Positions 1-5,966 of a stretch of 6,141 nt of DNA are shown in pieces. The stretch is from Desulfobacteraceae bacterium. Its GTDB lineage: Bacteria; Desulfobacterota; Desulfobacteria; Desulfobacterales; SURF-7. Numbering within the stretch: the stretch's first letter is position 1; every line of letters starts with the position of its first letter. A program made the translations under genes and the position numbers. The stretch spans positions 1 through 6,141 of the forward strand of contig JAUXBD010000101.1 in the NCBI GenBank assembly GCA_030619585.1. The letters are read 5' to 3'. The notes beneath the pieces were generated by a model, which saw only the letters and a program-made list of their open reading frames with translations, was not told the DNA's origin and did not search any database.

Positions 1-701
1 ACCATGCGTTATACAATTTTTGTTCAATAGATCTTTCAGCATTTTACCTTGATATAGTCAAAGACAGGCTATACACGTCCTTTCCCGGATCAAAAGAGAG
101 AAGAGGCGCCCAGACAGTGATGCATACTCTGGTGAGCGCAATTTCAAGAATAATGACGCCGGTTCTTCCCTTTACTGCTGAAGAGATATGGACTTACATG
201 CCTGAGCGGCAAAATCCTGAGCGGAAAGACCCTGAACGTAATGACAATGACAAGAGCATCCATATGACATGTTTTCCTGACCCCCATGAATCATGGAAAG
301 ATTACGATCTTGCAAAAAAATGGGAGCTCCTTCTCAAGGTGAGAAGTGAGGTGACAAAGTCCCTTGAAAACGCAAGGGTTGAAAAGCTTATTGGCCATCC
401 ACTTGATGCCTGGGTGGAAGTAAGTGCAAATCAGGCTTTTTATAACATCCTTAAACCATATGAAAATGAGTTGAAAAACATATTCATAGTTTCCCAGACA
501 TCCCTTGTCGAAGATGATAGCTTAACCGAAAAGTGTGACGACACAGAGTCCCAGGGGCTTTTAATACAGATACATAAGGCAAAGGGGAGTAAGTGTGAAC
601 GATGCTGGGTTTATGATACATCTGTTGGCGATAATAGTGAGCACGCATCTGCCTGCAATAGATGCATCGATGTACTGGGCAAAATCAAATTAAACGAATA
701 G
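1..701 (+). CDS. ileS: Isoleucyl-tRNA synthetase, C-terminal part (5' end outside window)
   Basis: Cytoplasmic class Ia aminoacyl-tRNA synthetase that charges tRNA-Ile. The frame is open from the left edge (first full codon at base 3) to TAG at 699-701, giving 232 visible residues of a protein usually over 900 aa; the catalytic HIGH and KMSKS regions lie outside. Visible landmarks are the anticodon-binding-domain stretch FCSIDLSAFYLDIVKDRLY (nt 21-77), RRGAQTV just after it, LPFTAEEIW (nt 165-191), and a C-terminal zinc-finger pair CERC (Cys codons at 594 and 603) with CNRC (654 and 663), including the typical CERCWVY. The GTG at 117 and ATG at 120 are internal codons, not starts. Oddity: after EEIW there are three tandem pentapeptides, PERQN-PERKD-PERND (nt 201-245), where the family normally has a short loop before the SVHL-like segment (here SIHM). 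It is the first visible gene of an operon with lspA 16 nt downstream, a common ileS-lspA arrangement. Identification is secure. Confidence 0.96.
   Translation, partial: HALYNFCSIDLSAFYLDIVKDRLYTSFPGSKERRGAQTVMHTLVSAISRIMTPVLPFTAEEIWTYMPERQNPERKDPERNDNDKSIHMTCFPDPHESWKDYDLAKKWELLLKVRSEVTKSLENARVEKLIGHPLDAWVEVSANQAFYNILKPYENELKNIFIVSQTSLVEDDSLTEKCDDTESQGLLIQIHKAKGSKCERCWVYDTSVGDNSEHASACNRCIDVLGKIKLNE
201..245 (+). repeat. Three-copy 15-bp tandem repeat inside ileS
   Basis: Units at 201-215, 216-230 and 231-245 each begin CCTGA(G/A)CG and encode PERQN, PERKD and PERND. The first two copies match over most of their length and the third has drifted at third codon positions. The 15-bp unit keeps the reading frame, so it lengthens a surface loop of IleS without breaking it. 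Confidence 0.85.
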
Positions 702-717
702 CTCGGACAGAGAAATT

Positions 718-1212
718 ATGAATATGGCAAACAAAACAAAGTATATCAGACTTCTTATTATTTCCGGTTTAATAGTAGGTTTGGACCAGATATCAAAGGT
801 GATTATCTCAAAAACCCTTGCTCTTCACCATTCTATTCCGCTAATTCCCGGATTTTTTAATATTACCTATGTGCTAAATCCCGGCGGTGCATTCGGATTT
901 ATGGCAAACCAGAGCTCAACGGTGCGTGTTTTGATTTTTCTTTTTGTTTCATCCCTTGCCATATGTTTTATTCTATACTTTTACATAAATACTCCTGAAA
1001 CCCATACTTTTCTCTCCGCAGGTTTTGCTCTTATTTTTGGTGGTGCCATAGGCAACATGATAGACAGGATCAGATTAGGTAAGGTCATAGATTTTTTGGA
1101 CTTTCAGATATTAAATACCCACTGGCCCGCATTTAACGTGGCAGATGGCGCAATATCTCTTGGAATGGCTATCTTTATTTTTCACATTATATTTAAGAAA
1201 ATGCCTGACTAG
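718..1212 (+). CDS. lspA: Lipoprotein signal peptidase II
   Basis: Inner-membrane aspartyl protease that cuts the signal peptide from diacylglyceryl-modified prolipoproteins ahead of the lipidated Cys. The length of 164 aa is normal for the family. All landmarks are present: GLDQISKVII near residue 21, NPGGAFG at 54-60 (the N-x-G-x-A-F motif), GNMIDR at 112-117, GKVIDF at 121-126 and FNVADGAI at 139-146. By family knowledge the catalytic pair should be Asp125 and Asp143. Hydrophobic stretches at about 10-22, 68-90, 98-113 and 145-160 fit the four expected transmembrane helices. ATG at 718 is used; a second ATG two codons later (724) is equally possible, and both have only a weak purine-rich ribosome site (GGACAGAG, 705-712). 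It lies between ileS (16 nt) and holA (49 nt) on the same strand, so co-transcription is likely. Confidence 0.96.
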   Translation: MNMANKTKYIRLLIISGLIVGLDQISKVIISKTLALHHSIPLIPGFFNITYVLNPGGAFGFMANQSSTVRVLIFLFVSSLAICFILYFYINTPETHTFLSAGFALIFGGAIGNMIDRIRLGKVIDFLDFQILNTHWPAFNVADGAISLGMAIFIFHIIFKKMPD

Positions 1213-1239
1213 ACTGTAATTGGATAGACTGTAATTGGA
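1210..1239 (+). repeat. 15-bp tandem duplication carrying the lspA stop codon
   Basis: TAGACTGTAATTGGA occurs perfectly at 1210-1224 and again at 1225-1239. A decayed third copy (TAGAC-CTTTAATTAGA) follows from 1241. The first three bases are the lspA stop codon, and because the unit is 15 bp the second copy gives another in-frame TAG. The repeat fills most of the lspA-holA gap. Confidence 0.9.
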
Positions 1240-1261
1240 TTAGACCTTTAATTAGATAACG

Positions 1262-2722
1262 ATGCCCGAAATAAATTATAAAGATATAAAAAAATATCTA
1301 AAGGATGTTAAGAATAACAAGTTTGCTCCAGTGTATCTAATTTTTGGAGATGAGTATTTATATGGAAAAGCATTTGACGAGCTATTGGACGCAATGCTGC
1401 CAGGTTCGGACAGGGAATTTAATTATGAAGCTGTTGATCCTGACGAAGGTAATGTTTTTAGCGGCATAGAGAGTTTAAACACTTTTTCTTTTTTATCAGG
1501 AATAAAGGTGGTATCTTTTCGTGACTCAAAAGTATTTTATTCAAAAACAGATGATGTGAAATTACTTGAAATGCTTGAAAAGGCAAAGGGGGAGTATGAA
1601 AAAAATGACATGAAAAAGGCTGCAAAACAGCTTGCAAGCCTTTTGAGTATCTTAAACCTCTCCTTTGATGATATTAAAAGGGAGACAAGAGATAAGACAC
1701 TTAAACTTACCTCCGACATTTTAAGTGATGACCAGTGGTTGGATAAACTCATCTCACACTGTAAAGACACAAACCAACAAATACCCCCTGCGCTTGATAG
1801 CGCCAATCTTCTTGAAAAAGCGATTAAAAAAGGGTTTCCAAAGGGAAATCACCTTATTATCACAACAGATCTTATCGATAAAAGACGAACCCTGTATAAA
1901 GCAATAAAAGAGGTCGGCATCACCATTGACTGCTTTATCCCAAAAGGTGAAAGATGGGCGGATAAGAAAGTACAGGATAGCGTGCTAAGAGAAAGCATGA
2001 AAATGATCCTTGAACAAAGCGGAAAACGGATGGATGAACAAGCATATCAGGAATTATGTAATATAACGGGATTTGATCTGCGCACATTGTCAAATAATCT
2101 GGAGATACTTATTGTTTATATGGGCAAGCGTGATGCAATAACAGTTGATGATGTAAAGTCGGTTTTAAAACGCACCAAATCCGATAAGGTTTATGAATTA
2201 ACAAACGCAATATCGGAAAAAAAGACAGATAAAGCTCTTTTCTATTTAAACTCCATCATTAAAGGAGGCATTCATCCTTTAGCTGTACTTGGAGCAATAA
2301 TAAATCAGATAAGAAAGATTCTGGTTGTTAAAGAGTTTACACAAAGCTCCATGGGCAGTGCGTGGTATGCAGGGATGCCATATGATCATTTTAGAAACAA
2401 TACTCTACCGGCACTTAAAGATTATGATAAAACCCTTTTAAATCAGCTGGAAAAATGGGAAAAGATATTTAAAGAAGCGAATGGTTCCACCGGGCAAAAA
2501 AAGAAAAAAAACAAACAAGACACTGATCTTTTAATTGCAAAAAATCCTAACAACCCCTACCCAATATATCAGACATTCCTTAAATCGGAACTGTTTACCA
2601 AAGAAGAGCTGCTGTCAATTCTTGAAAGACTGAGCAGCGCTGATTTAGCATTTAAGACAGCAGGAAAGAACCCAAAATTCATCTTGGAAGATATTATTAT
2701 TAATAGTTGTCAAAAAAGATAG
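1262..2722 (+). CDS. holA: DNA polymerase III delta subunit (clamp loader), enlarged form
   Basis: Delta subunit of the clamp-loader complex, which opens the beta sliding clamp for loading at primed DNA. Recognisable family segments in order: VYLIFGDEYL (24-33, the YLxxGDE start of domain I), a phenylalanine-rich NTFSFLSGIKVVSF (73-86), HLIITTDLIDKRRTLYKAI (197-215), GFDLRTLSNNLEIL (270-283), ITVDDVKSVL (293-302), VYELTNAISEKKTDKAL (310-326), HPLAVLGAIINQIRKIL (338-354) and a C-terminal ELLSILERLSSADLAFKTA (449-467). There is no true Walker A, as expected for delta. At 486 aa it is about 140 residues longer than usual. The excess lies mainly at about 95-195, charged and helical, and 362-432, which holds a lysine run (KKKK, 413-416). 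ATG 1262 fits the family start although no clear Shine-Dalgarno precedes it. It is the last gene of the operon; its stop overlaps a terminator-like hairpin. Confidence 0.9.
   Translation: MPEINYKDIKKYLKDVKNNKFAPVYLIFGDEYLYGKAFDELLDAMLPGSDREFNYEAVDPDEGNVFSGIESLNTFSFLSGIKVVSFRDSKVFYSKTDDVKLLEMLEKAKGEYEKNDMKKAAKQLASLLSILNLSFDDIKRETRDKTLKLTSDILSDDQWLDKLISHCKDTNQQIPPALDSANLLEKAIKKGFPKGNHLIITTDLIDKRRTLYKAIKEVGITIDCFIPKGERWADKKVQDSVLRESMKMILEQSGKRMDEQAYQELCNITGFDLRTLSNNLEILIVYMGKRDAITVDDVKSVLKRTKSDKVYELTNAISEKKTDKALFYLNSIIKGGIHPLAVLGAIINQIRKILVVKEFTQSSMGSAWYAGMPYDHFRNNTLPALKDYDKTLLNQLEKWEKIFKEANGSTGQKKKKNKQDTDLLIAKNPNNPYPIYQTFLKSELFTKEELLSILERLSSADLAFKTAGKNPKFILEDIIINSCQKR
2497..2511 (+). other. A-run with in-frame A AAA AAG slippery heptamer in holA
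   Basis: The bases from 2496 are seven A, one G, then eight A. In the holA frame (CAA AAA AAG AAA AAA AAC) the heptamer A AAA AAG at 2497-2503 is phased exactly as in the known dnaX -1 frameshift site. A -1 slip would add seven codons and stop at TGA 2524-2526, giving a delta protein about 65 residues shorter. Use of the site is unproven; it may only be a lysine-rich linker in AT-rich DNA. Confidence 0.35.
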
Positions 2723-2741
2723 TCGGTTTGCCGACTTTTAT
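2721..2741 (+). terminator. Rho-independent terminator after holA
   Basis: A perfect 6-bp stem AGTCGG (2721-2726) / CCGACT (2731-2736) with loop TTTG is followed by TTTTA. The left arm begins inside the holA stop codon TAG (2720-2722). The stem is short but GC-rich against an AT-rich background and sits exactly where the housekeeping operon should end. Confidence 0.65.
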
Positions 2742-2773
2742 GAAGTAATTTTTAGTTAAGTGTTAAAAAATAC

Positions 2774-2802
2774 TTGAATATCAGGATAGTTTAACATATA
2801 CT
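2774..2802 (+). promoter_or_regulatory. Sigma-70-type promoter for the response-regulator gene
   Basis: TTGAAT (2774-2779) and TATACT (2797-2802) are separated by 17 bp, the optimal spacing, with five of six consensus bases in the -10 and four in the -35. The predicted start at about 2809 gives a leader of about 70 nt before ATG 2878. It lies between the holA terminator and the regulator, implying constitutive or independent expression of the regulator. Confidence 0.6.
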
Positions 2803-2877
2803 CTAAAAACTCTTTTCGATATAGTTGATATAATTACATAAACCGCATCTTATTGTTTGAACGCAACAGAGAATGTT

Positions 2878-4296
2878 ATGTCCAAAATACTCATTGTTGA
2901 TGATGATAAAATGATGAACGATGCGCTTTCTCGTGCAATTAAAAGAACGGGGCACGAGGTTTCATGTGAGCATAGTCTTGCAGGAGGACTTGAGCAGGTG
3001 TATGCCAATCCTTATGACGTTGTGTATCTTGATGTGAGAATGCCTGATGGTAATGGACTTGAAAGTCTATCCAAATTTAGTAGTGCACCGTCATCTCCGG
3101 AAATTATCATTATGACCGGTTATGCGAATTCAAAAGGTGCAGAACTCGCAATAAAAAGTGGCGCATGGGATTATGTGAAAAAACCATCATCCACGAAAGA
3201 GATGATCCTTCCGCTTTTTCGTGCCCTTCAGTTCAGGGAAAACAAAGCATCCTCACAAAAACCTGTCGCATTAAATGTTGAAGGTATAGTGGGTACAAGC
3301 CAAGAGATGAAAAAATGCCTGGATATGGTTGCGCAGGCTGCAAATTGCGATGCAAATGTTCTTGTCTCAGGAGAAACAGGCACCGGCAAGGAACTTTTTG
3401 CATGGGCAATCCATAATAACAGCAACAGATCATCCGGAAACTTTGTTGTTGTGGACTGCACAGTTCTTCCTGAAACATTAGTGGAAAGCTTATTATTCGG
3501 ATATGAAAAAGGCGCTTTCACAGGCGCTACTACTGCAAAAGAGGGACTTGTCACACAAGCAGATGGAGGGACAGTTTTTCTTGATGAGGTTGGAGAACTT
3601 CCGATTTCATTGCAAAAAAGATTTTTGCGCGTTCTTCAGGAGCGGCATTTCCGCCCCATAGGAGGAAAGAAAGAAATTTACAGCAATTTCAGACTGATAA
3701 CAGCGACCAACAGAGACCTTAATCAGATGGTAAAAGATAAGAAGTTTAGGAAAGATCTTTATTACAGGCTCAACTCAATTTCCATACATCTGCAACCCCT
3801 AAATAAACGAAAAGAAGATATAAAAGAGCTTTTAACTTACTATATGGCCAAAATTTGTGAAAACAATAAAATAGCAACTAAAGGTTTTTCTCCGGAATTT
3901 CTTGAAGCTTTAGTTGCCTATGAGTGGCCTGGTAATGTTCGTGAAATAATAAATTCAATTGAAAGCGTTATAGCAGAGGCAAGAGATGCGCCTATTTTAT
4001 TTCCCTATCACCTGCCAAACCACATACGCATAAGAGCCATGCAGGCGACCATGGGAGAAGATGACGCCCATAAAACTGAATTGCCAATAAGCATAGGTGT
4101 TTCTTCAAATTCACTCCCAACCCTAAGGGAGTACAGGGAAACCGGCATCGCAGCCATCGAGAAGGAATACCTTTCAAAACTCATGTTAACAACAAACAGT
4201 AATATTAAAGGCGCTTGTACGGTTTCCGGCCTATCACGATCCCGTCTATATGGACTTATGAAAAAATACCAGGTTACCAGATTAAACAAATCATGA
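2878..4296 (+). CDS. NtrC-family sigma-54-dependent response regulator
   Basis: Cytoplasmic two-component activator that, once phosphorylated, remodels sigma-54 RNA polymerase using ATP; 472 aa, normal for the class. The receiver domain spans about 2-120: acidic pocket Asp8-Asp9-Asp10, phospho-acceptor Asp52 in YLDVRMPDGNG, Thr80 in MTGYAN, and Lys102 in VKKP. The AAA+ domain spans about 137-375: Walker A GETGTGKE (165-172), sigma-54-contacting GAFTGA (212-217), Walker B TVFLDEVGEL (232-241), arginine-finger region FRKDLYYRLN (290-299) and WPGNVREI (350-357). A Fis-type HTH, about 440-466 (GLSRSRLYGLMKKY), ends the protein. All catalytic residues look intact, so it should be active. ATG 2878 is chosen because MSKILIVDDD is the typical start; an upstream in-frame TTG at 2857 would add only seven residues. 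No histidine kinase is in the window, so it is an orphan here. The next three genes carry -24/-12-like elements and are its natural candidate targets. The specific subfamily is not recognised. Confidence 0.95.
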   Translation: MSKILIVDDDKMMNDALSRAIKRTGHEVSCEHSLAGGLEQVYANPYDVVYLDVRMPDGNGLESLSKFSSAPSSPEIIIMTGYANSKGAELAIKSGAWDYVKKPSSTKEMILPLFRALQFRENKASSQKPVALNVEGIVGTSQEMKKCLDMVAQAANCDANVLVSGETGTGKELFAWAIHNNSNRSSGNFVVVDCTVLPETLVESLLFGYEKGAFTGATTAKEGLVTQADGGTVFLDEVGELPISLQKRFLRVLQERHFRPIGGKKEIYSNFRLITATNRDLNQMVKDKKFRKDLYYRLNSISIHLQPLNKRKEDIKELLTYYMAKICENNKIATKGFSPEFLEALVAYEWPGNVREIINSIESVIAEARDAPILFPYHLPNHIRIRAMQATMGEDDAHKTELPISIGVSSNSLPTLREYRETGIAAIEKEYLSKLMLTTNSNIKGACTVSGLSRSRLYGLMKKYQVTRLNKS

Positions 4297-4390
4297 TTCA
4301 ATTTTGAATTTAAAGATACATTTCGTTCTTATAACTTCCAAATGCGATCACCCTGCGCCTTAACCCCATTGCAAGTAACACAAGCATTAA

Positions 4391-4406
4391 TGGCATAAAG
4401 ATTGCG
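4391..4406 (+). promoter_or_regulatory. Sigma-54 (-24/-12) promoter upstream of the 143-aa gene
   Basis: TGGCAT-AAAGA-TTGCG matches the TGGCAC-N5-TTGCA consensus. The invariant GG (4392-4393) and GC (4404-4405) are separated by exactly 10 bp. The predicted start near 4417 gives a leader of about 52 nt. It lies about 95 bp after an NtrC-type activator gene, with room (4297-4390) for an upstream activator site, although no convincing binding dyad was seen there. Confidence 0.7.
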
Positions 4407-4468
4407 TCTATTAGAAAACATTAGAGATTTAATTTTATTTAAATAATCATATAGGGAGATAAAACAAA

Positions 4469-4900
4469 ATGGTTATTAATTCAACTGTTTTGCTCTATCT
4501 GAAAACAGCTCAAGCAGAGACTGTGGGGAAGAAACTCATAAGATCTGTACGGGAAGTTGTGTTGTTGCAGGACATTTTGATTGCCAACACCATGGATAAA
4601 CTTGTTGTGAATCTTTCAAGACCAGGCGGCGAGATTGCCGCCACTATAATTGTAGCATCTTCTGGTGAGGAGCTTTTAAATTTCGCACTATTCAGAGATA
4701 TATTGCTGCGTGCCCCCTTAATACTCATTTTACCTGACCATGAAAAGAAAACCATTACAAAAGGACACGCATTAAGGCCTAGATTTCTATCCTATATTGA
4801 CAATGATTTTTCCGAGGTAAGAGGTGTGCTTAAGAAAATAATATGGAAAACGACTATCGACAAGATAAATATAGAGCACCGTAGATTAAGTACTATCTGA
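4469..4900 (+). CDS. Uncharacterised 143-aa protein, possible pseudo-receiver
   Basis: I do not recognise this as a named family. The frame starts at ATG 4469 behind a GGGAG ribosome site (4454-4458) with 10-nt spacing, and ends TGA 4898-4900. The protein is soluble, with no signal peptide or membrane span, and alternates hydrophobic strands and amphipathic helices: STVLLYLKT (5-13), then an AETVGKKLIRSV helix, ATIIVASSGEELLNFALFRDIL (58-79), APLILILPD (82-90) and RPRFLSYIDNDFSEVRGVLKKI (103-124). The second half lines up by eye with strands 3-5 of a CheY-like receiver (acceptor strand, then the strand before the Thr/Ser, then the strand before Lys-Pro). However, the phospho-acceptor Asp position is Ala/Ser and the Lys-Pro is replaced by Asp-Asn. 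If so, it is a non-phosphorylatable receiver. It is preceded by a sigma-54 promoter and follows the NtrC-type activator. Coding is likely; the fold is inference. Confidence 0.8.
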   Translation: MVINSTVLLYLKTAQAETVGKKLIRSVREVVLLQDILIANTMDKLVVNLSRPGGEIAATIIVASSGEELLNFALFRDILLRAPLILILPDHEKKTITKGHALRPRFLSYIDNDFSEVRGVLKKIIWKTTIDKINIEHRRLSTI

Positions 4901-5062
4901 ATATAAAGGGAACATATTGATATGTCCTGCTTCGCAAGACTGTCATATAATTGTTTAGGACAAATTGTGGGTTTTTTATAAATAAGTTCTTATCATTTTT
5001 TTAACTATATTCTAATCCATGGAAATAACATAGAAATTAAAAATGTTAAAATTAATTGAAAG

Positions 5063-5082
5063 TTGGCCTGGATTTTGAAATG
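5063..5082 (+). promoter_or_regulatory. Sigma-54-like -24/-12 element upstream of the MBL-fold gene
   Basis: TTGGCCTG at -24 and TTTTGAAA at -12, with GG (5065-5066) and GA (5077-5078) separated by the canonical 10 bp. The usual -12 GC is GA here, which lowers confidence. The element recurs with 17 of 20 bases identical at 5967-5986, again ahead of a gene. The predicted start is about 5090, leaving a leader of about 90 nt. Confidence 0.5.
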
Positions 5083-5165
5083 TAAAATGTTCAAATGATT
5101 GTATGCCAAAAGCGGAGTTAATATTTATTGGCAAAAGAGACTAAACAAAATGGGAGTTAATTTAT

Positions 5166-5172
5166 AAGGAGG
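5166..5172 (+). promoter_or_regulatory. Strong Shine-Dalgarno of the MBL-fold gene
   Basis: AAGGAGG, 7 nt before ATG 5180, is the best ribosome site in the window and fixes the start of the gene. It suggests high translation of this pseudoenzyme-like protein. Confidence 0.8.
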
Positions 5173-5179
5173 GTTAATA

Positions 5180-5755
5180 ATGTTTTTTAAACATATCCTT
5201 ACAGATAAGATGGGGTCACTTTCATACATTATCGGTTGTAATGAGGCAAAAGTTGCATGTGTGGTGAACCCTAAAAAAGACATCTGGCAATATCTTGACA
5301 TTGCCGAAAGAAACAATTTGAAAATTACTCATATTTTTGAGACTCCTGACCATGTTGATCATCTCAGCGGAAAAATTGAACTGATATTTAGAACCGGCGC
5401 TAAAATTTATTGTCTTGAGGAGTCAGATTACCCCTTCGTACATAATATAGCAAAGGAAGGTGACATTTTTGAGTTTGGAAGTGCACGGCTTTATATCATT
5501 AACAGCCCGAAATATGAACCTTTTTCAACATCGATTATGGTTACGGATAAATCCACTGCCCATGAACCCTGGATGGTTCTCACAAGGAAAAGCCTTTTTA
5601 TCGGCGAACTTGCGACTTCTGATATTTCCGGCGAAGATTTGTCCTGCAAGATTGACAAGTACCTTGATTTTAAAGGAATGTCAAAGGGGTTCTCGCCCAT
5701 AACCGACATGTCCTTAATGGGCAACATGGAAAAGTCTCTTCATATGGCAGTTTAA
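5180..5755 (+). CDS. Metallo-beta-lactamase-fold protein, persulfide-dioxygenase-like, degenerate metal site
   Basis: The 191-aa protein closely follows the ETHE1/persulfide dioxygenase branch of the metallo-beta-lactamase fold: start FFKHILTDKMGSLSYIIGC (2-20), VVNPKKDIWQYLDIA (28-42), ITHIFETPDHVDHLSG (49-64), RTGAKIY (71-77), EGDIFEFGSARLYIINSP (93-110) and EPWMVLTRKSLFIGEL (129-144). Active members use HxHxDH plus a His and an Asp to bind iron and oxidise glutathione persulfide to sulfite. Here the first His of HxHxDH is Pro56 (His58, Asp60, His61 remain), the His of the usual PGHT is Tyr112, and the Asp of the usual GDT is Lys137 (RKS). The C-terminal part that normally holds PGHG is missing, making it some 50 residues shorter than typical members. 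The gene is not frame-broken and has a strong AAGGAGG site, so it is probably a maintained pseudoenzyme with a binding, sensing or structural role. It follows the regulator cluster and has its own -24/-12-like element. Fold assignment is confident; loss of activity is strong inference. Confidence 0.92.
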   Translation: MFFKHILTDKMGSLSYIIGCNEAKVACVVNPKKDIWQYLDIAERNNLKITHIFETPDHVDHLSGKIELIFRTGAKIYCLEESDYPFVHNIAKEGDIFEFGSARLYIINSPKYEPFSTSIMVTDKSTAHEPWMVLTRKSLFIGELATSDISGEDLSCKIDKYLDFKGMSKGFSPITDMSLMGNMEKSLHMAV

Positions 5756-5785
5756 TTACCTGATTTCTTTAGAGGTAAATTTTAC
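5756..5785 (+). terminator. Possible terminator after the MBL-fold gene
   Basis: TTACCT (5756-5761) pairs with AGGTAA (5773-5778) across an 11-nt loop, directly after the TAA stop and followed by ATTTTAC. The stem is only 6 bp with two GC pairs, so it is a weak terminator candidate, supported mainly by its position. Confidence 0.4.
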
Positions 5786-5870
5786 TATTGTATTTTTCTT
5801 ATATTTCTAATATTTCTGCAAAATATCCTTTTTTATAGGACTGTTGTCCCGTTACATAAGACTTTCTTAA

Positions 5871-5913
5871 AAAATATTAATGATGTTTGCTTGAAAAACA
5901 TTTTAAATATTTT
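5871..5913 (+). repeat. Imperfect AT-rich inverted repeat, candidate activator site
   Basis: Outer arms AAAATATT (5871-5878) and AATATTTT (5906-5913) and inner arms ATGTTT (5883-5888) and AAACAT (5896-5901) are nested around a 7-nt centre. The centre is about 80 bp upstream of the -24/-12-like element, a normal distance for a sigma-54 enhancer site. Binding by the regulator is inference, and AT-rich DNA makes such dyads by chance. Confidence 0.35.
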
Positions 5914-5966
5914 GTAACGATTGGAAATTAGATGTTATTTAACAATATTGATTCGGCAAGGTACAC

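Larger units (their letters stand above)
4901..5179 (+). other. AT-rich intergenic region with leader and promoter elements
   Basis: No gene is visible in these 279 bp. Contents: overlapping small hairpins after the stop (GGA-A-CATA/TATG-TCC, 4909-4927; GTCCTGC/GCAAGAC with one mismatch, 4924-4940); a T6 run (4972-4977) that could end transcription although no strong stem abuts it; the -24/-12-like element at 5063-5082; GCCAA/TTGGC inverted arms (5105-5109, 5128-5132); and a repeated GGAGTTAAT (5114-5122, 5153-5161) ahead of the ribosome site. Confidence 0.5.

Noticed and set aside
117..701. GTG 117 / ATG 120 as a gene start
   Set aside because: The same frame is open to the left edge and encodes conserved IleS sequence (FCSIDLSAFYLD), so these are internal codons.
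1725..1907. Plus-strand 60-codon frame inside holA
   Set aside because: It lies wholly within holA in another frame, with no ribosome site or recognisable protein.
2857..2877. Upstream TTG start of the response regulator
   Set aside because: ATG 2878 gives the standard receiver N-terminus (MSKILIVDDD); the extra seven residues match nothing typical.
3228..3554. Minus-strand frames across the AAA+ domain of the regulator (also 3992-4301)
   Set aside because: They are opposite strongly conserved coding sequence and have no family resemblance.
4296..4309. ATTCAA/TTGAAT palindrome after the regulator as a terminator
   Set aside because: The arms are almost all AT with a 2-nt centre, and no T-run follows; unlikely to terminate.
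4923..4977. TGTCCT/AGGACA stem plus T6 as a terminator
   Set aside because: The 6-bp arms enclose 28 nt and the T-run starts several bases after the stem, so the geometry is poor; smaller local hairpins compete.
5460..5727. Alternative frames on both strands within the MBL-fold gene, and the minus-strand frame at 5125-5316
   Set aside because: The + frame from 5180 matches a known fold along its length; the others have no initiation signals or recognisable content.
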